Below, one piece after another: positions 61,201 to 64,000 of a stretch of 64,000 nt of DNA. The DNA comes from Phycicoccus duodecadis. Lineage in GTDB: Bacteria; Actinomycetota; Actinomycetes; Actinomycetales; Dermatophilaceae. The DNA lies in contig NZ_PJNE01000001.1 of assembly GCF_002846495.1 (NCBI RefSeq), forward strand, positions 1,736,001 to 1,800,000, written 5' to 3'. Every line of letters begins with the position of its first letter. Position 1 is the stretch's first letter. Under the pieces are notes generated by a model that saw nothing but the letters and a program-made list of their open reading frames with translations, made no database searches and was not told where the DNA came from. Made by a program: the position numbers and the translations under genes.

Positions 61201-61572
61201 GACCCCTGGGACGAGCCGGCCGACGCCGCCCCGGCCCCCGCATCCACCGAGCCCGAGGCGAAGACCGCGGAGCCGGAGCCGGAGGCCGCCCCTGTCGCCG
61301 GCGACACGCCGGTGGAGACCACCCCGGCCGCGGCCCTCGCCGACGACGACGTCGACCCCTGGGACGAACCGGCCGACGCCCGCGTCGGAACGGCCTCCGC
61401 CGCGCCGGTCGACGACCAGCCGGAGGCCGCGCCGGAGCCCGAGTCGACCGAACCGGTATCCGAGCCCACCGAGCCCGAGCCCACCGAGCCCGAGCAGCCG
61501 AAGCGGACCCCGGGCGCGGCGTCCTTCAGCGGCGACGCGTCGCTGGTCGACGAGCCCGACCCCTGGGACTGA
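58258..61572 (+). CDS. etfD: EtfD-like membrane iron-sulfur reductase with acidic DPWD-repeat tail
   Basis: A 1104-residue protein. Residues about 20-285 hold six membrane segments of a nitrate-reductase-gamma-like module. Two 4Fe-4S sites follow (CTECGRCQSQCP from 334, CTTCGACVEQCP from 450) and two CCG-type cysteine domains (VTCAHCFN, YHDPCYLGRHNGVY, FCCGAGG near 716, IGCPFCRVMI). This is the layout of mycobacterial Rv0338c/EtfD, which passes electrons from electron-transfer flavoprotein in fatty acid oxidation to quinone. From about 790 a 315-residue Ala/Asp/Glu/Pro-rich tail carries six DPWD motifs, the last at the very C-terminus. Confidence 0.88.
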   Translation: MPAALATALASDVTHESFGGVTAVQVVAAVVSIVVATVGWALLFRQVGRFVALYRRGRPDGSRTDAPAARTWTLAKEFLGHTRMSRLPVVAAAHWVTALSFIVLFSTLVNAFLQLFDPAAQLPVIGHFPPFEWVVELFAWGGLIGILVLMAVRQKEHPRRAGGQHGRYSRFFGSTFWQAYYVELTILGVTVCILLLRGLEAAMSRTLEPGTSMALHYPLTGWMSGWWGGASLPTLASWVYVVATLKILISFAWMITISLQPTMGVAWHRFLAFPNIWFKRESSGRTALGAAKPMTVGGKPFDLEAMEDMEEGDALGVGAVEDFTWKGLLDFSTCTECGRCQSQCPAWNTEKPLSPKLLMMTLRDHADAKAPYLQALAHHGGDAEKALATVTSAAQTVPTDGIEPAGTVDVVDWSQMALVGDSGYDPAAPLSAYNPHGPDAVIDQDVLWSCTTCGACVEQCPVDIEHVDHIIDMRRYSTLIESAFPAELGGLFKNLESKGNPWGMGARARLDWAKDLPFEVRILGQDVEKASDVEWLFWVGCAGAYEDRAKKTTRAVAELLDTAGVSFAVLGDGETCTGDSARRAGNELLFQTLAAQNVGTFGEFGVTKVVVTCAHCFNTIKNEYPQLGGNYEVLHHTQLLNRLVREKKLTPVARPDEAPGMSSAKNVASTAPSVTYHDPCYLGRHNGVYAPPRELIGALPGVELREMPRSGETSFCCGAGGARMWMEEKLGTRINTNRTEEAIATGAERIAIGCPFCRVMISDGLTAKQAEGVAEEVEVVDVAQMLLAAVRRGQDPAVVDADTTAAASDGSADAGEAGEAGEVAGGTAAVGAATAAVAAPEAPAREDEEPVEVASAAPVATDEDDPWDAPAVETESPDPAATDDTDDDPWDAPAMPAPTAATPVADDTDDADPWDTPSDSAAAPEDDTSQVPEEDAAPGDAAVPDPADDPAAVDDPAAGRSEGEPSEAKATADAAASTDDVDPWDEPADAAPAPASTEPEAKTAEPEPEAAPVAGDTPVETTPAAALADDDVDPWDEPADARVGTASAAPVDDQPEAAPEPESTEPVSEPTEPEPTEPEQPKRTPGAASFSGDASLVDEPDPWD

Positions 61573-61598
61573 CCCGGAACCGAACGCCCACCGGGACA

Positions 61599-61639
61599 CG
61601 CCGAACGCCCCGCCCCTCGAGGGGACGGGGCGTTCGGCG
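61599..61639. terminator. Bidirectional terminator
   Basis: A 14-bp stem CGCCGAACGCCCCG with its complement, then a further CCCCTCGAGGGG-like inner pairing, lies between the convergent EtfD-like and osmoprotectant-binding genes. Confidence 0.8.
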
Positions 61640-61668
61640 GTCGCTGGGAGAGCCCTCGGGGACGAGGG

Positions 61669-62592
61669 TCAGGCGAGACCGTTGGCCTTGAGGAACTCCG
61701 CGGCGACGGCCTTGGGGTCCTGCTTGTCGATGTCGGTCTTCTTCAGCATCTGGGAGATCGAGGCAGTGGTGAGCTTCGCGGACACGGCGTTGAGGGCGTC
61801 CTTGACCTCGTCGGCACGGTCGCTCCGCACCAACGGGACGATGTTCTGCGAGCCGAAGTTCTTCTTGGTGTCCTCGAGAGCGACGAAGTCGTTGGCGGCG
61901 ATGGCCGGGTCGGTCGAGAAGATGTCGGCGACGTCGACCTGTCCGTTCTTGAGCGCCTGGACGATGCCCTGGCCGGTGAGCGGACGGAACGACTTGAAGA
62001 CGACGCCGTAGTTCTTCTCCAGGCCCTTCGCACCTTGCGGGCGCTCCTTGAACTCCGGCGGGGCGGCGACGGTGAATTCACCGGCGACGGCCTTGAGGTC
62101 CTCGATGGTCTTGAGGTTCTTCGAGGCCGCGGTCTCCTTCGTGACCACCATGGAGTCGTTGTCCTCGGCCGACGACTTGTCGAGCAGGGTCAAGGTGTCC
62201 GGCAGGATCTCCTTGACGTGGGCGTAGACCTCGTCGGGGTCGGTGCCGGTGTACCCCTTGTCGTAGTTGAACGCGAGGGCGCCGGTGTACTCGGGGAACA
62301 CCTGCACCGAGTTGTCCTCGAGGGCGCGCAGGTAGATCTCGCGGGAACCGATGTTGAGCCGGGTCGAGGCGTTGATGCCCTTGGCGTTCAGCGCGCCGGC
62401 GTAGATCTCGGCCAGCAGCGTCGACTCCGAGAAGTTGGCACCGCCGACCACGATCGGCTGGCCGGACCCGCTGCCGGCGGACGTGGTGGCCGACGGGGCG
62501 TCGGACGCGAGCGGGTCGCTGCCGCCGCCGCAGGCGGTCAGCCCGATGATCGAGGCGGCCGCGATGGCCAGAGCGGTGGTCGTGCGCTTCAT
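61669..62592 (-). CDS. Osmoprotectant (glycine betaine/choline) binding lipoprotein
   Basis: A 307-residue OpuAC/ProX-like binding protein. Lipoprotein signal MKRTTTALAIAAASIIGLTAC (Cys21), then a Ser/Gly linker. The body has IVVGGANFSESTLLAEIYAGAL, EDNSVQVFPEYTGALAFN, and ALKNGQVDVADIFSTDPAIAANDFVALED, typical for quaternary amine binding. It is the last gene of an OpuC-type operon, 38 bp after a permease gene. Confidence 0.93.
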   Translation of the reverse strand: MKRTTTALAIAAASIIGLTACGGGSDPLASDAPSATTSAGSGSGQPIVVGGANFSESTLLAEIYAGALNAKGINASTRLNIGSREIYLRALEDNSVQVFPEYTGALAFNYDKGYTGTDPDEVYAHVKEILPDTLTLLDKSSAEDNDSMVVTKETAASKNLKTIEDLKAVAGEFTVAAPPEFKERPQGAKGLEKNYGVVFKSFRPLTGQGIVQALKNGQVDVADIFSTDPAIAANDFVALEDTKKNFGSQNIVPLVRSDRADEVKDALNAVSAKLTTASISQMLKKTDIDKQDPKAVAAEFLKANGLA

Positions 62593-62630
62593 GGGGAGGT
62601 TCCCTTCGTGAACGGGTGCACAGCTGGTGG

Positions 62631-63401
62631 TCAGGCGCGGACGCGCGGGTCGTCGAGGAGCGAGGTGTCGGTGGCCTCAACCGGGGCGTTGCCGGAATCC
62701 TTCCCCCGGCCGCCGACAGCCCGGCTCCCCGCCCTCAGGCCGGGGGAGACGACCCGGCGCTGGACGAGGGCGATGGCCCCGTCGAGGAGCACCGCGAGCA
62801 CGGCGACGAGGATCGCGCCGCCGGCCGTCGTGGGGTAGTCGCCGAGCGCGATGCCGTCGACGAGGTAGCGCCCCAGGCCGCCGAGGCCGATGTAGGCCGC
62901 GATGGTCGCCGTGGCGACCACCTGCAGCACCGCCGACCGCAGCCCGGAGAGCAGCAGCGGCAGGGCATTGGGCAGCTCGACCTGGCGCAGAACCTGCAAC
63001 GAGCTCATGCCGACGCCCTCGGCCGCGTCGCGCGCGGCGGGGTCGACGGACTCGATCCCGGCGTACGTACCGGCGAGCAGCGGCGGGATCGCGAGCAGCA
63101 CGAGCACGCAGATGCTCGGGATCGTGAAGGCCAGGGCGCCCCTGATCGTCGGTCCCAGCCACAGCGCGACGGCGAACAGCAGACCCAGGGTGGGCACGGC
63201 CCGGAGCGAGTTGGCCACGGTCACGAGCCAGCGCGCCCGCCCCGTGTGCCCGACCCCCAGCCCGATCGGCACGGCGATGGCCGCGGCCAGCACGATGACG
63301 ACGACGGTGTAGCCGACGTGCTCGAGCAGCCGTGAGGGGATGCCGTCGCCCCCCGACCAGCTGGCGGGGTCGGTGAACCAGGACAGCAGCGAGGAGATCA
63401 T
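62631..63401 (-). CDS. Osmoprotectant ABC transporter permease (OpuCD/OpuCB type)
   Basis: A 256-residue permease with about six membrane segments and EAA-type motif VDPAARDAAEGVGMSSLQVLRQVELPNALPLLLSG. ATIAAYIGLGGLGRYLVDGI is a family mark. The start overlaps the previous permease stop by 4 nt (ATGA). The last 30 residues are a charged cytoplasmic tail. Confidence 0.92.
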   Translation of the reverse strand: MISSLLSWFTDPASWSGGDGIPSRLLEHVGYTVVVIVLAAAIAVPIGLGVGHTGRARWLVTVANSLRAVPTLGLLFAVALWLGPTIRGALAFTIPSICVLVLLAIPPLLAGTYAGIESVDPAARDAAEGVGMSSLQVLRQVELPNALPLLLSGLRSAVLQVVATATIAAYIGLGGLGRYLVDGIALGDYPTTAGGAILVAVLAVLLDGAIALVQRRVVSPGLRAGSRAVGGRGKDSGNAPVEATDTSLLDDPRVRA

Positions 63402-64000
63402 GCCCGGCCCGCCTGTGCCCGCAACCACGGCGTGAGCATCCGGGTCCCGGCGACGAGGAGCAGGTCCAGGGCGAGCGCGAGCACGACGCACGCGGCGATG
63501 CCGGTGACGAGCTCCCCCCAGATCACCCGGTTGTAGCCGTCGACGAGCAGGTCACCGAGCTGGCTGACCCCGATCAGCGACGCGATGGAGACGATGCTGA
63601 CGTTCGACACCGCCGCGACCCGCAGGCCCGAGGCGATGACCGGCACTGCGAGCGGCAGCTCGACGCCGAGCAGCCTCCGCAGCCCCCGGTATCCCATGGC
63701 CGTCGCCGCCTGCTCGACGTGGTCGGGGACCGCCCGCAGCCCGTCGGCGACGGTGCGGACGAGCAGGGCCACGGTGTAGATCGTCATGGCGACGACGACG
63801 TTGACGGGGTCGAGGATCTTCGTGCCGAGCACGATCGGCATGACGACGAACAGTGCCAGCGAGGGGATGGTGTACAGCAGGCCCGTCGTGGTGATGATCG
63901 CCGGGTAGGTGCGCGACCAGCTCTTCGCGGCCCAGCCCAGGGGCAGCGCCACGACGAGCCCCACGCCCAGGGGCAGCCCCGCGAGGTACAGGTGGGAGAC
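63398..64000 (-). CDS. Osmoprotectant ABC transporter permease, partial
   Basis: At least 200 residues, open to the right edge without a start; the frame is read through to the last base (VSHLYLAGLPLGVGLVVALPLG at the edge). Permease features are YTIPSLALFVVMPIVLG, VPDHVEQAATAMGYRGLRRLLGVELPLAVPVIASGLR as EAA motif, and VSIASLIGVSQLGDLLVDGYN. An ATPase gene (OpuCA type) is expected just outside the window. Confidence 0.9.
   Translation of the reverse strand, partial: VSHLYLAGLPLGVGLVVALPLGWAAKSWSRTYPAIITTTGLLYTIPSLALFVVMPIVLGTKILDPVNVVVAMTIYTVALLVRTVADGLRAVPDHVEQAATAMGYRGLRRLLGVELPLAVPVIASGLRVAAVSNVSIVSIASLIGVSQLGDLLVDGYNRVIWGELVTGIAACVVLALALDLLLVAGTRMLTPWLRAQAGRA

Noticed and set aside
58234..61599. 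A 1121-codon open frame antisense to the EtfD-like gene
   Set aside because: It mirrors the GC-rich third-codon bias of the real gene, is low complexity (Arg/Gly/Val/Leu) and has no family motif.

Overview
The window is very GC-rich DNA with dense, often overlapping genes, strong G/C at third codon positions and no sign of a plasmid backbone. Gene content (CHRD protein with class F sortase, LytR-CpsA-Psr protein, EtfD-type iron-sulfur reductase, GtrA protein, single-domain sugar ABC systems without a local ATPase, GAF/Fis regulator in a setting where sigma-54 is normally absent) points to an actinobacterium. A member of Micrococcales such as the Intrasporangiaceae is my inference, not something the sequence proves. 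It looks like chromosome with several accessory catabolic blocks. At least eleven genes have no Shine-Dalgarno but carry an NANNNT hexamer 6-7 nt before the start codon, as expected for leaderless transcripts.

Layout. 0-3.2 kb: small metabolic genes (DUF427, PEP mutase-like, two ABM monooxygenase-like proteins, SRPBCC, DUF1097). 3.2-7.8 kb: an alcohol dehydrogenase / DUF59 / amidohydrolase operon with a divergent GAF-Fis regulator. This is the accessory half of a propane-type (prm/mim) di-iron monooxygenase locus, but no monooxygenase or GroEL gene is present. 7.9-12.3 kb: alditol oxidase, aldose epimerase, a four-helix-bundle stress protein and a CHRD/sortase F pair. 12.3-22.6 kb: a ten-gene minus-strand operon, mostly joined by 4-nt overlaps. 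In transcription order it encodes an APC permease, isochorismatase-type hydrolase, SDR, glutamine-synthetase-like ligase, FluG-type amidohydrolase, second SDR, class II amidotransferase, GntR regulator, methylaspartate ammonia-lyase with all key residues, and an AMP-forming acyl-CoA ligase. I read it as an unassigned nitrogen-compound catabolic pathway ending in mesaconate.

22.9-23.7 kb: an orphan YoeB-type toxin gene beside tRNA-Arg, flanked by 60-bp imperfect direct repeats. 23.7-30.4 kb: a two-component system, a GT39 glycosyltransferase, GtrA and small membrane proteins. 30.5-37.7 kb: tRNA-Ser(GCT) and a mannitol/polyol ABC operon with AraC regulator and long-chain mannitol dehydrogenase. 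37.8-44.5 kb: an LCP protein, cold shock and universal stress proteins, and a LacI-controlled sugar ABC operon with two matching operators in a divergent promoter region. 44.5-50.2 kb: DUF1206, cupin and a sulfur-handling regulon (TauE exporter, a 59-aa cysteine protein, persulfide dioxygenase-like/rhodanese fusion, thioredoxin, DUF302, CstR-like repressor) with CsoR/CstR-type operators, then tRNA-Ser(TGA).

51.3-56.5 kb: the most interesting unit, a four-gene operon of cytosolic subtilisin, sigma-70-like factor, small carboxypeptidase-regulatory-like protein and TPR-CHAT caspase-like protease. It pairs two proteases with a dedicated sigma factor and has an apparent ATC start codon on the CHAT gene. 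56.5-64 kb: cysE and cysK, an EtfD-like membrane iron-sulfur reductase with a long disordered tail carrying six DPWD motifs, and an osmoprotectant (OpuC-type) ABC operon that runs off the right edge.
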